NCBI RefSeq assembly: GCF_004151105.1
Contig: NZ_PHRF01000161.1
Coordinates: 170,195-234,194 of the forward strand
From: Streptomyces sp. L-9-10
GTDB lineage: Bacteria > Actinomycetota > Actinomycetes > Streptomycetales > Streptomycetaceae
Direction: 5' to 3'
DNA length: 64,000 bases
In this document: positions 39,926-48,158 of the stretch, piece after piece
How the letters are laid out: each line of letters begins with the position of its first letter
Position numbering within the stretch: the first letter of the stretch is position 1
Position numbers and translations under genes: made by a program
The notes under the pieces: model-generated
Database searches by the model: none
Told to the model about the DNA's origin: nothing
Seen by the model: only the letters and a program-made list of their open reading frames with translations

Positions 39926-41481
39926 TGGCGGCTCCGCCGCGACGGCTGCTGTCCCGCGCCTCGCCTCCATCGCGACGGCCGCTGTCCCGCGCCTCGCTGC
40001 CGCCTCGTACGCTGCGCGGTCAGCTGACCGCCGGGCTCGTCGCGCTCCTCGCCCTGGCCTGCCTCGCGGTGGGCGTCACCACGGCCTTCGCACTCGAAGG
40101 ATTCCTCGTCCGCCGCCTCGACCAGCAGCTTTCCGCGTCCGGGGGGAGGTTCCCGGCGAGTCTGGAACACGAGGCCGCTCCGGACCGCGACAACCGCGCC
40201 GACACCAGGGGCCAGTCGAAGGGCACATTCGGAGCCCGGCTGCTGCGGGGCACCACCACACAGGCGGCTGTCGTCAGGAACGAGGGCGACTCGGCGGTAC
40301 GGCTCACGGCGGACGACCGGCGCGCACTCGCCGCGCTGCCCGTCGACGGAGAGGGTCATACGCTCCGGCTGTCCGCGCTGGGGCACTACCGGCTCGCCGC
40401 CGTCAAGGGCGACGACGGGGATGTGCTGATCACGGGACTGCCACTGCGCCCCGTCGAGGAAACCGTGCACCGGCTGGAATGGGTGGAGGCGGCGGTCTTC
40501 GGCGCGGCCCTGATCGTCACGGGAATCCTGGCGGCGCTGTGGGTACGGCTGTCGCTGCGCCCGCTGCGCCGGGTGACCAGCACCGCGGCGAACGTGGCCG
40601 AGCGCCCCCTCGCCAGCGGAGAGGTCGCCATGCCGGACCCGGTACCGGTCACGGACCCGCGCACCGAGGTGGGCCAGGTCGGGACCGCGCTCAACCGCAT
40701 GCTCGGGCATGTCGGCAACGCCCTGGAGCGACGGCAGGCCAGTGAGGAACGTCTGCGTCACTTCGCGGCGGACGCCAGCCATGAACTGCGCACGCCCGTG
40801 GCCAACATCAGGGGCCACGCGGAACTGGCGCTCCGGCACACGGGTCCCGTACCGGGCGAGGTACGGCGGGCGCTGGACCGTATCCAGTCCGAGTCGGAGC
40901 GCATGAGCCGCTTGGTGGACGACCTGCTGCTGTTGGCCCGTATCGACGCCGGACGCGCCCTCGGCCGCGGCCCCGTGGACCTCACGCGGCTCGTGCTCGA
41001 CGCCACGGACGACGCGCGGGCCGCCGGCCCCGGCCACCGGTGGGTGCTCGATCTGCCGGAGGAGGCCGTGACCGTGACGGGCGACGAGCACCGACTGCAC
41101 CAGGCCGTCGGCAACCTCCTCGCCAACGCCCGCGCCCACACACCGCCCGGTACGCGGGTCACCGTCCGGCTGGCGGCCGACGGGGACGGGATCCGGCTGA
41201 GCGTGGCGGACGACGGCCCCGGTATCCCGGAGGAACTCCAGCCGGAGATCTTCGGCCGTTTCGTACGCGCGGACGTCAGCCGCTCGCGGGCGGCGGGCAG
41301 CACGGGGCTGGGGCTCGCCATCGTGTACGCCGTGGTCACCGCGCACGGCGGCACGGTCGGCGTGGAGAGCGCCCCTGGACGCACCGTGTTCAGGATGGTT
41401 CTCCCCGCGTCGGCTCGCCCCGCGTCGCCGCCCGGGGATCACGGCGCGGACGACGACCGTGACCGTGGCCCCGGCGCCTGA
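39925..41481 (+). CDS. Sensor histidine kinase (HAMP type) partner of the OmpR regulator
   Basis: 518 residues. An Arg/Ser/Pro-rich N-terminal tail with an 11-residue duplication precedes helix 1 (LTAGLVALLALACLAVGVTT), a 120-residue outer domain, helix 2 (VFGAALIVTGILAALWV), HAMP, the HisKA helix with HFAADASHELRTPVANIRGH, and an ATPase domain with LLANARAHTPPG (N box), VADDGPGIPEEL (G1) and AGSTGLGLAIVYAVV (G2). Senses an external cue, perhaps redox or metal, to judge from the divergent operon. Confidence 0.94.
   Translation: MAAPPRRLLSRASPPSRRPLSRASLPPRTLRGQLTAGLVALLALACLAVGVTTAFALEGFLVRRLDQQLSASGGRFPASLEHEAAPDRDNRADTRGQSKGTFGARLLRGTTTQAAVVRNEGDSAVRLTADDRRALAALPVDGEGHTLRLSALGHYRLAAVKGDDGDVLITGLPLRPVEETVHRLEWVEAAVFGAALIVTGILAALWVRLSLRPLRRVTSTAANVAERPLASGEVAMPDPVPVTDPRTEVGQVGTALNRMLGHVGNALERRQASEERLRHFAADASHELRTPVANIRGHAELALRHTGPVPGEVRRALDRIQSESERMSRLVDDLLLLARIDAGRALGRGPVDLTRLVLDATDDARAAGPGHRWVLDLPEEAVTVTGDEHRLHQAVGNLLANARAHTPPGTRVTVRLAADGDGIRLSVADDGPGIPEELQPEIFGRFVRADVSRSRAAGSTGLGLAIVYAVVTAHGGTVGVESAPGRTVFRMVLPASARPASPPGDHGADDDRDRGPGA
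39938..39997 (+). repeat. 27-bp direct repeat at the 5' end of the kinase gene
   Basis: Two copies (39938-39964 and 39971-39997) starting CGCGACGGC and ending GCGCCTCGC, one mismatch, period 33 bp. They duplicate 11 residues (RR-LSRAS-P) of the cytoplasmic tail; in frame, so tolerated. Confidence 0.85.
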
Positions 41482-41690
41482 CGGAAGAGCCCGCGATGCC
41501 CGTACTCGCTCTTCGTCCAGGGACGGTCGGGGCCCTGGCAGAGCGCTCCGGGGACCTGGACGGCCCATGCGCGGGCCCCGTTCGGCCCTGGTACGCCCAC
41601 CGGAGCCCGCGCCACGATGGGGAGGTGGCGCCACGATGGAGGCCCTGGCCGGATACCGGGGCGGGGCCCACGACGGCGCGGAGGTCGGGC

Positions 41691-42449
41691 ATGGACGAGG
41701 CACGGGACGTGGACTTCTCGGAGCACGAAGCGGCGCGCGGACCGGCGCGCGAACCCGCGCGGAAGCCGATCCGGGTGTTCCTGCTCGACGATCACGAGGT
41801 CGTCCGGCGCGGGGTGCGGGATCTGCTCGACGCGGAGCCGGACATCGAGGTGGTCGGGGACGCGGGCTCGATGGACCACGCCCTGGCCCGGGGTCCGGCG
41901 CTCCGGCCCGATGTCGCCGTTCTCGACGTACGGCTGCCGGACGGCGACGGGATCACGGTCTGCCGGGAGCTGCGGTCGCGGATGCCCGGTCTGGCCTGTC
42001 TGATGCTCACGTCGTTCGATGACGACGACGCGCTGCTCGACGCGATCATGGCCGGGGCGGCGGGCTATGTGCTGAAGGAGATCAAGGGGTCGGATCTGGT
42101 GGACGCCGTGCGTACGGTCGCCTCGGGCCGCTCCATGCTCGACCCGGCCACGACGACCCGGCTGATGAGCAGTCTGCGCGGCGAGGACGCGGAGGAGGAG
42201 CGGCGGGAGCCCGACGCGCTGTCCGGGCTGTCACCCCGCGAGCGCGAGATCCTCGGGCTGATCGGCGAGGGGCTGACCAACCGGCAGATCGGCGAGCGGC
42301 TCTATCTCTCCGAGAAGACGGTCAAGAACCATATCTCGCGGCTGCTGGCCAAGCTCGGTGTGGAACGGCGTATCCAGGCCGCCGTCCTCGCCACCGAGGC
42401 CGCCCCGCACTCCGCGGGACCGCCGGACCCCGGCCATGGGAGCCACTGA
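41691..42449 (+). CDS. DevR/DosR-like NarL-family response regulator
   Basis: 252 residues from ATG 41691 with GGAGG about 6 nt upstream. A 27-residue tail precedes the receiver (RVFLLDDHEVVRRGVRDLLD, phospho-Asp in VAVLDVRLPDGDG, LMLTSFDDDD, GYVLKEIKGSDL). The C-terminal LuxR domain is LSPREREILGLIGEGLTNRQ and YLSEKTVKNHISRLLAKLGV. Closest in pattern to DosR/DevR of mycobacteria and OsdR of S. coelicolor, hypoxia/dormancy regulators. The GAF kinase converging on it and the downstream genes (Rv1733c-like, Rv0571c-like) support that identity. The kinase is on the opposite strand. Confidence 0.9.
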   Translation: MDEARDVDFSEHEAARGPAREPARKPIRVFLLDDHEVVRRGVRDLLDAEPDIEVVGDAGSMDHALARGPALRPDVAVLDVRLPDGDGITVCRELRSRMPGLACLMLTSFDDDDALLDAIMAGAAGYVLKEIKGSDLVDAVRTVASGRSMLDPATTTRLMSSLRGEDAEEERREPDALSGLSPREREILGLIGEGLTNRQIGERLYLSEKTVKNHISRLLAKLGVERRIQAAVLATEAAPHSAGPPDPGHGSH

Positions 42450-42498
42450 GCTCCGCGGCCCCGCACCCGGGGCCGGGGTCGGCGGCACACGGGGTGGG

Positions 42499-44241
42499 TC
42501 AGCAGGGGTCGACGGGCACGGTCCATACGAGGCGGGTACCGCGCTGACCGGCTCCGCCGTGATCAGCCGCCTCGACCGGCATGACCGTCAGCCGGCCGCC
42601 CAGCGTCTCCGCTCTCCCGGCGAGGTTGTCCAGGCCGCTTCGGGGACAGTCCGGCGCCAGGCCGACACCGTTGTCCGAGACGGTCAGGGTCAGCCGGTGC
42701 TCGCGGACGACGAGGGACACCTCCGCGCCGGTGGCGCGCGCGTGACGGGCCACATTGCTGAGCGCCTCGCCCAGGACGGCGACGACATGGTCGGCGACCG
42801 CCGACGGGACATCCGTGTCGATGAGCCCCTCCATGCGCAGCGACGGTGTGAAGCCGAGGGGGCGTACGGCCTGTTCGACCGCCGCGGTGGCGCGGACGCG
42901 CAGCCCCTGCCGGGTACGTCCCGTGTCATGGGCGCGCAGACCGAAGATCGTCGAGCGGATGATCTTGATGGTCTCGTCGAGATCGTCCACGGCGCGCAGC
43001 AGCCGCTCGCGCGCCGCGGGATGGTCCACGAACCGCAGGGTGCTCTGGAGGGTCATGCCGGTGGCGAAGAGCCGCTGAATGGCCAGATCGTGGAGGTCAC
43101 GGGCGATCCGGTCACGGTCCTCCAGCAGGGTGAGCTGTTCGGCGGAGCGCCGGCGCCCGGCGAGTTCCATGGCGAGCGCCGCCTGTCCCGCGAAGGCCAG
43201 CAGTGGCGCCGTCTCGGCCTCGGTGAACGGGACCTTCCCGCGGAGCCTGGCCAGCAGCAGGACGCCGCGCACGCCGTCCCGCGCGACCATGGGCACCGCG
43301 ACGGCGGGCCCCAGACCGTCCCACCCCGGCGGGCCCGCGGTGCTCCTCGGGTCGGTCTCGATGTCCAGGCTGATCAGCGGCTTTCCCGCGTGCAGGGCGG
43401 CTCCGACGAACGAGCCCTCGCGAGGGAGCACCAGTCCGTCGTGTGCTTCGGCGTCGACTCCGGTGGCGAACGCGACGCGCAGGACATCCCCGCCCTCGTC
43501 GGGCAGCGCCAGCGCCCCCAGGTCGACGGAGAGGACACGGCGCGCGTGGTCGACGACCAGGGGGAGCACCTGGGTCTCGTCCGCGCCGGACAGCAGACTG
43601 GCGACGATCTCCGCGTTGGCCTCCAGCCAGCGCTGCCGGTCCCGGGCCTTCTCGTACAGCCGCGCGTTCTCGATGGCCACCCCGGCGGCCATGGCGAGCG
43701 TGGAGAGGACGGTCTCGTCCTCGTCGTCGAAGTCCTTGCCGCCCCTCTTCTCGGTGAGGTAGAGGTTGCCGAACACGGTGTCGCGCACGCGGATCGGCAC
43801 GCCCAGGAACGAGTGCATGGGCGGATGGCTGGGCGGAAACCCGTACGACTCCGGATGGTCCGAGATCTCGGAGAGCCTCAGGGACTCGGGGTGGCGGATC
43901 AGTTCGCCCAGGATTCCATGGCCCTCGGGCAGCCGGCCGATGGTGTCCATCTCGTCCGCCGTGAGGCCGACGGGCAGGAAGCGGGAGAGCGTCATCCCCT
44001 CGCCGATGACGCCGAGCGCGCCGTACTCGGCGTCCACGAGCACCACCGCGGCCTCCACGATGTGCCGCAGCACCTGTGAGAGATCCAGCTCCCGCCCGAC
44101 CGAGAGCACGGCCTCCAGCAGGCTCTGCATCGATTGCGGCGTCCCGTGCCGGACAGCGTCGAGCTGCGCCTGCAACTCCTCCGGGAGGACGTCCAGCCGT
44201 CTCGGGGCGCCCTCGGCCCACGTGTTCCCGTCGTCGCCCAC
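42499..44241 (-). CDS. DosS/DevS-like GAF-GAF sensor histidine kinase
   Basis: 580 residues from GTG 44241 (GGAGGG 5 nt upstream). Two GAF domains (about 50-200 and 225-370), then HisKA_3 (LLEDRDRIARDLHDLAIQRL) and an ATPase domain (GEALSNVARHARATGAEVSL, then SDNGVGLAPD and SGLDNLAGRAE). GAF1 contains GFPPSHPPMHSFLGVPIRVR, closely matching the segment of mycobacterial DosS that binds haem. No membrane helix, so a cytoplasmic gas or redox sensor. The stop lies 49 nt from that of the DevR-like gene on the other strand. Confidence 0.92.
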   Translation of the reverse strand: MGDDGNTWAEGAPRRLDVLPEELQAQLDAVRHGTPQSMQSLLEAVLSVGRELDLSQVLRHIVEAAVVLVDAEYGALGVIGEGMTLSRFLPVGLTADEMDTIGRLPEGHGILGELIRHPESLRLSEISDHPESYGFPPSHPPMHSFLGVPIRVRDTVFGNLYLTEKRGGKDFDDEDETVLSTLAMAAGVAIENARLYEKARDRQRWLEANAEIVASLLSGADETQVLPLVVDHARRVLSVDLGALALPDEGGDVLRVAFATGVDAEAHDGLVLPREGSFVGAALHAGKPLISLDIETDPRSTAGPPGWDGLGPAVAVPMVARDGVRGVLLLARLRGKVPFTEAETAPLLAFAGQAALAMELAGRRRSAEQLTLLEDRDRIARDLHDLAIQRLFATGMTLQSTLRFVDHPAARERLLRAVDDLDETIKIIRSTIFGLRAHDTGRTRQGLRVRATAAVEQAVRPLGFTPSLRMEGLIDTDVPSAVADHVVAVLGEALSNVARHARATGAEVSLVVREHRLTLTVSDNGVGLAPDCPRSGLDNLAGRAETLGGRLTVMPVEAADHGGAGQRGTRLVWTVPVDPC

Positions 44242-44318
44242 GGTCCCTCCGTCGCGGCCGGGGCTTCGGACCGCCGCCCGGCCGCACTTCCACCGTAAGT
44301 GCTGCGGGGGAGGATGGC

Positions 44319-45050
44319 TCAGGCGGGAGACCGGGGGCTGTGGTGCACCTGGATCCGGCGCCCGGTGACCTGCGCCGGGCTGATGGCGATCCACAGACCG
44401 CGGTCGCCTCCGGCCCAGGCGGTGGTGTGCGCCAGTTCCTCCAGCCGCAGCACCCGGTCCGGGTCGGTGACCCGCTGTGCCTCGCCGACGACGAGCACGC
44501 TCCAGCCCTGGCTGAACGCGTCGTCGATGTGGTCCGCCTCGAAGGCGACCTCGTGCCCCGCGGCTGCCGCCGGCGCGGCGTCCGGAGAGGTTCTGTAGGC
44601 GACCAGATCACCGTCGACCGTGTAGTTCACGGGAAAGATCGCGGGTTCGCCGTCCCGCGTCACCGCGACTCTGCCCACCCCGTGGGTGGACAGCAGCGCC
44701 CGGGAGTCCGCGGCGTTCAGCGTGATCAGCTCGGGGTGGTACCCGGCCGCGCCGAGTCCGGGCGGGAGGTCCGTCGTGGCACCGGTCAGCTCCGTGACCG
44801 TGGTCTCCAGCGCGTCGGCGAGGCGCAGCAGGAATCCGGTTCCTGGCGACGCCGAGTGCTCCTCCAGATACTGGATGTAGCCGGGTGCCGAGCCGGCCCG
44901 TACGGCCACGTCCTCGCGTGTCAGTCCCAGTTCCTGGCGCCGTGCGACGACCCGGCGCCCCAGGTCCGCGCGGTGCGGGACCGGGTCTCCCGGCCGGTAA
45001 CCGTCTTCCGGTCCTCCGCCCGTGGTCCCGTCTGTCGTCCTGTCCGTCAT
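44319..45050 (-). CDS. XRE helix-turn-helix fused to a flavin-binding pyridoxamine-oxidase-like domain
   Basis: 243 residues from ATG 45050 (GGGAGAG upstream). Residues 28-90 are an XRE DNA-binding domain (LGRRVVARRQELGLTREDVA, YIQYLEEHSASPGTGFLLRL). Residues 105-235 are a split-barrel flavin domain (HGVGRVAVTRDGEPAIFPVN, VAFEADHIDDAFSQGWSVLV, WIAISPAQVTGRRI) as in nitroreductase or Rv2004c-region proteins of dormancy regulons. Could sense flavin redox state and regulate genes. Lies in the minus-strand series with the DosS-like kinase. Confidence 0.85.
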   Translation of the reverse strand: MTDRTTDGTTGGGPEDGYRPGDPVPHRADLGRRVVARRQELGLTREDVAVRAGSAPGYIQYLEEHSASPGTGFLLRLADALETTVTELTGATTDLPPGLGAAGYHPELITLNAADSRALLSTHGVGRVAVTRDGEPAIFPVNYTVDGDLVAYRTSPDAAPAAAAGHEVAFEADHIDDAFSQGWSVLVVGEAQRVTDPDRVLRLEELAHTTAWAGGDRGLWIAISPAQVTGRRIQVHHSPRSPA

Positions 45051-45126
45051 GGTGGCTCTCCCGCGAGTCGGGGATGCTCCTCGTACGCCCCGGCCTGTGG
45101 CACCGGGGACTGTCCGCGCCGGCGTC

Positions 45127-45786
45127 TCAACGGTCGCTCCGGTGGGACCACTTGGGCTCGACCAGGGACCATTCCTTCTCCCACCGCGCGTCGAGCCGCC
45201 GGTCGAGCGACCGGTGGAACCCCGCCCGCGCGCCGCTCACGAGCGCGCCGGCCGTGGCCGCGGCCACGATCCCGGCGGACACTCCGGCGGTGAGGCCCGC
45301 GGACGAGTTCTCCGGGGGCATGGTGATCCGGTCCGCCCGGTCCACCCAGACGCGGATGGACGACCCCTTCTTCTGGCCCTCGAAGGCGACGGTCCGGCCG
45401 GTGTGTTTCCCGCTCGCGTCGGTCCAGGTGACCGGCGCGCTGCCCACCGCGCCTCCCGGGAGGGCGACCGGTACGAGATGGCTCGTGTCCGCGGTCAGAC
45501 GGGCCGTGACGCGGTGCTTTCCCAGGTTCTGGGAGTGCGTGACGCCTTGGTAGTGGTCGTAGGTCAGGCTGCCCGCCCCCCATCCCGCGAGCGGGAGGCC
45601 GATGATCAGTACGACCATCAGGAGTATGTCGACGAAGAACCGCAGCCGGTCGGCCGGCCGGCGCAGCGGATTGCCGTTCCCGGCGGCGCGCGGATGTCCC
45701 GGCCGATGCTTCCGGTGATTCCGGTGATTCCGGTGTTTCCCGTGATTCGGGTGGTTCCTGGGGTCCCGTGGGTCCGGCGTCCGCAT
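45127..45786 (-). CDS. Rv1733c-like membrane protein
   Basis: 219 residues from ATG 45786 with AGGAGGG 7 nt upstream. A His/Asn/Arg repeat tail (NHPNHGKHRNHRNHRKH, from a 9-bp DNA repeat near 45712-45745) is followed by helix 1 (FVDILLMVVLIIGLPLAGW), an outer domain of about 110 residues (GKHRVTARLTADTSHLVPVA, TWTDASGKHTGRTVAFEGQK, RIRVWVDRADRIT-type pattern) and helix 2 (AGVSAGIVAAATAGALVSGA). This two-helix layout is that of Rv1733c, a DosR-regulon antigen of M. tuberculosis. Function unknown. Confidence 0.8.
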   Translation of the reverse strand: MRTPDPRDPRNHPNHGKHRNHRNHRKHRPGHPRAAGNGNPLRRPADRLRFFVDILLMVVLIIGLPLAGWGAGSLTYDHYQGVTHSQNLGKHRVTARLTADTSHLVPVALPGGAVGSAPVTWTDASGKHTGRTVAFEGQKKGSSIRVWVDRADRITMPPENSSAGLTAGVSAGIVAAATAGALVSGARAGFHRSLDRRLDARWEKEWSLVEPKWSHRSDR

Positions 45787-45826
45787 GGTCCGCCCTCCTG
45801 AACTCGACTCGATGAGTTCCCGAGTT

Positions 45827-45868
45827 CCGCGCGGTGTCATCCGCGTGGTGTCATCCGCGCGGTGTCAA
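45827..45868. repeat. Three tandem 14-bp repeats between two genes
   Basis: CCGCGCGGTGTCAT, CCGCGTGGTGTCAT and CCGCGCGGTGTCAA follow each other. The third holds the stop codon of the phosphoribosyltransferase fusion, and the set lies just upstream of the Rv1733c-like gene. May be slippage or a regulatory array. Confidence 0.75.
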
Positions 45869-47253
45869 TGGCCCGCGCGCTGCGCACTCGGGGACAGATG
45901 CTCCGTGAGCCATTCACGGGCCAGATCCGCCACGGCTTCGAGAGCGCCCGGCTCCTCGAACAGATGGGTCGCCCCGGCCACCACGTCGAGACGGTGCTCG
46001 CAGTGCAGACGTTCGGCCGCCCGGCGGTTCAGGTCGAGCACCTGCGTGTCCGCGCCGCCCACGATGAGCAGGGTCGGTGCCCGTACGTCCGCGAGCGCTT
46101 CGGCGGCCAGGTCGGGACGGCCGCCGCGGCAGACCACGGCCTTGATGTCCGCGTGCGGCTCGGCGGCGGACAGGAGCGCCGCCGCCGCTCCCGTACTGGC
46201 ACCGAAGTAGCAGACCGGCAGGGCGTGCTCGGCTCCCAGCCACGCGGTGACCAGTGTGAGCCGCCGGGCCAGCAGCGGGATGTCGAAGACGTTGGCCCGG
46301 TCGCGTTCCTCCTCTGGGGTGAGCAGGTCGAACAGCAGGGTGCCGAGACCCGCTCGGTTCAGCCGCTCGGCCACCGACCGGTTGCGGGGGCTGTGCCGGC
46401 CGCTGCCGCTGCCGTGGGCGAAGACCACCACGCCCGGCGCGCCGTCCGGCAGTGTCAGGCTTCCGGGCAGCACGCGGCCGTCTATGGTCATCCCGACGTC
46501 CGTTTCGACGGCCTGGAGGCGGCGGGACGGCAGGTCCGCCGCGTGGCCACCACCGGCCTCCGTACCCTCCGCGATGCTCCCCGCACCCTCCGTGGTGCTC
46601 CTCGTGGCGCCCCCGGACGAGGCCAGGCGGTCGTTCAGCAGCTCAACGACCTCGGTGTCGCCGGTCTGGGCGAAGTCCGTGTACCACTGGCCGACCGAAC
46701 CGAAGTAGTCCGGCGAGTACAGGCACACCATGTCGTCGGCCTCTCCGCTCAGCTCCGCCAGCGCTCCCGGTGGGGCCACGGGTACGGCCAGCACCACCCG
46801 GGCCGCCCCGCGTGCCCGCGCCACCTGGCAGGCGGCGGACGCGGTGGAGCCGGTGGCGATGCCGTCGTCGACGATCACCACCGTCCGCCCGGTGAGCGCG
46901 GCGGGCGGTCGCTCCGCGCGGTAGGCACGGAGGCGCCCCTCCAGCGCGGTCCGCTCGGTCAGCTCCACCGCGGCGCGCTCGCGCGGCCCGAGCCGGGCGG
47001 CCCGGACCACATCGTCGTTCAGGATGCGTACCTCGCCCTCGCCGATGGCGCCGAACCCGAGCTCGGGCCTGGACGGCACTCCGAGCTTCCGGACGGCGAT
47101 GACATCCAGCGGTGCGTCGAGCACCCGGGCGACCTGGTACGCCACCGGTATCCCGCCACGCGGCAGGCCCAGCACCACAGGGTCGTCGAGGTGCAGCCGC
47201 GCCACTTCCTCGGCGAGCTGTATCCCGGCGGTCGTTCGGTCGGCGAAGCGCAT
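45865..47253 (-). CDS. Phosphoribosyltransferase-alpha/beta hydrolase fusion (Rv0571c-like)
   Basis: 462 residues from ATG 47253 with GAGGAGG 6 nt upstream. Residues 1-215 are a PRTase: VLGLPRGGIPVAYQVARVLD and the PRPP loop VVIVDDGIATGSTASAA. Residues 235-455 are a dienelactone-hydrolase-like alpha/beta hydrolase: VVVFAHGSGSGRHSPRNRSV, CYFGASTGAAAALLSAA (nucleophile Ser), LLIVGGADTQVL (Asp) and AGATHLFEEPGAL (His). Same domain order as Rv0571c of the mycobacterial DosR regulon. The reaction is not established. Upstream lie two palindromes. Confidence 0.87.
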   Translation of the reverse strand: MRFADRTTAGIQLAEEVARLHLDDPVVLGLPRGGIPVAYQVARVLDAPLDVIAVRKLGVPSRPELGFGAIGEGEVRILNDDVVRAARLGPRERAAVELTERTALEGRLRAYRAERPPAALTGRTVVIVDDGIATGSTASAACQVARARGAARVVLAVPVAPPGALAELSGEADDMVCLYSPDYFGSVGQWYTDFAQTGDTEVVELLNDRLASSGGATRSTTEGAGSIAEGTEAGGGHAADLPSRRLQAVETDVGMTIDGRVLPGSLTLPDGAPGVVVFAHGSGSGRHSPRNRSVAERLNRAGLGTLLFDLLTPEEERDRANVFDIPLLARRLTLVTAWLGAEHALPVCYFGASTGAAAALLSAAEPHADIKAVVCRGGRPDLAAEALADVRAPTLLIVGGADTQVLDLNRRAAERLHCEHRLDVVAGATHLFEEPGALEAVADLAREWLTEHLSPSAQRAGH

Positions 47254-47286
47254 GCCCGCCTCCTCTCCCGGAGCCCCTCTTCCACC

Positions 47287-47328
47287 GGACCACGTGGTCC
47301 GTACGCGCCGATAGGGGCCAAGAGACCC
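47287..47328. promoter_or_regulatory. Two candidate DosR-like palindromic sites
   Basis: GGACCACGTGGTCC (47287-47300) is a perfect 14-bp dyad 34 bp before the fusion-protein start. GGGCCAAGAGACCC (47315-47328) fits GGGNCNNNNGNCCC, the core symmetry of the mycobacterial DosR box. Both could serve the fusion gene and the divergent ligD genes. Confidence 0.5.
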
Positions 47329-47525
47329 ATGGCGGTACCGTCCGGCCCTATCCCCCGCCACGGGCGCCTCGGGACCGGCTCGGCGGCCTGACCCGCGGTC
47401 GCCGACCGCGGTTGCCGATGGGGAACCGCTCCCGGATGCTCGGACTCAGGGGCGCCCGCGCGGCGGGCCGGGCCTGGGGACCTGCCGGGAGCGAAGCGGT
47501 CATGGAGGCAGGGAGGCGGGACGCC

Positions 47526-48158
47526 ATGAACGACACGGACGGGCTGGCGCGGTACCGCGCCAAGCGGCACTTCGACCGCACGGACGAGCCCCCCGACGAA
47601 CCCACCGCCGAGGGCGACCGCCCCGGGGAGGAGCCGTCGTTCGTCGTCCAGATCCACGACGCGAGCACCACGCACTTCGACTTCCGGCTCGAAGTGGACG
47701 GCGTACTGAAATCGTGGTCGGTGCCGAAGGGGCCGTCCGACGATCCGCACGACAAACGGCTGGCGGTGCCCACGGAGGATCACCCACTGGAGTACCGGGA
47801 GTACGAGGGCGTCATCCCCGGCGGCCAGTACGGCGCCGGCACGGTCATCGTCTGGGACCAGGGCACCTACCGGCCGCTGAAGGACACGGACCCGGGCGCC
47901 TTCGCGCGGGCGCTGGAACGCGGCCACGCCTCCTTCCGGCTCAACGGGACGAAACTGCGGGGCGGTTACGCGCTCACCCGGTTCAGGAGCGGCGACGACG
48001 GAGCGCGCGAGGCCTGGCTGCTGGTCAAGGAGAACGACGCCGGCGGCGCCCGTCACGGGCGGGCCACGCCCGATCCCCGGCGGGCACGTTCCGCGCGTAC
48101 CGGCCGTACCCTCCGCCAGGTGGCCCGGGAGGACGTGCCCGGAAGGGGCGTGCGGTGA
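47526..48158 (+). CDS. LigD 3'-phosphoesterase domain protein
   Basis: 210 residues from ATG 47526. A stand-alone LigD phosphoesterase (PE): FVVQIHDASTTHFDFRLEVD with the metal-binding His-x-Asp and His, GVLKSWSVPKGPSDDP, EYREYEGVIPGGQYGAGTV and a C-terminal WLLVKEND. Trims 3' phosphates and ribonucleotides at DNA ends in bacterial end joining. It overlaps the ligase gene by one base (TGATG). In many bacteria PE, ligase and polymerase are one LigD chain; here they are separate and the polymerase part is absent from the window. Confidence 0.92.
   Translation: MNDTDGLARYRAKRHFDRTDEPPDEPTAEGDRPGEEPSFVVQIHDASTTHFDFRLEVDGVLKSWSVPKGPSDDPHDKRLAVPTEDHPLEYREYEGVIPGGQYGAGTVIVWDQGTYRPLKDTDPGAFARALERGHASFRLNGTKLRGGYALTRFRSGDDGAREAWLLVKENDAGGARHGRATPDPRRARSARTGRTLRQVAREDVPGRGVR

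Noticed and set aside
39191..41481. VanRS-type glycopeptide resistance system
   Set aside because: The pair is a generic OmpR/HAMP system divergent from a flavin electron-transfer operon; no vanHAX-type genes are present.
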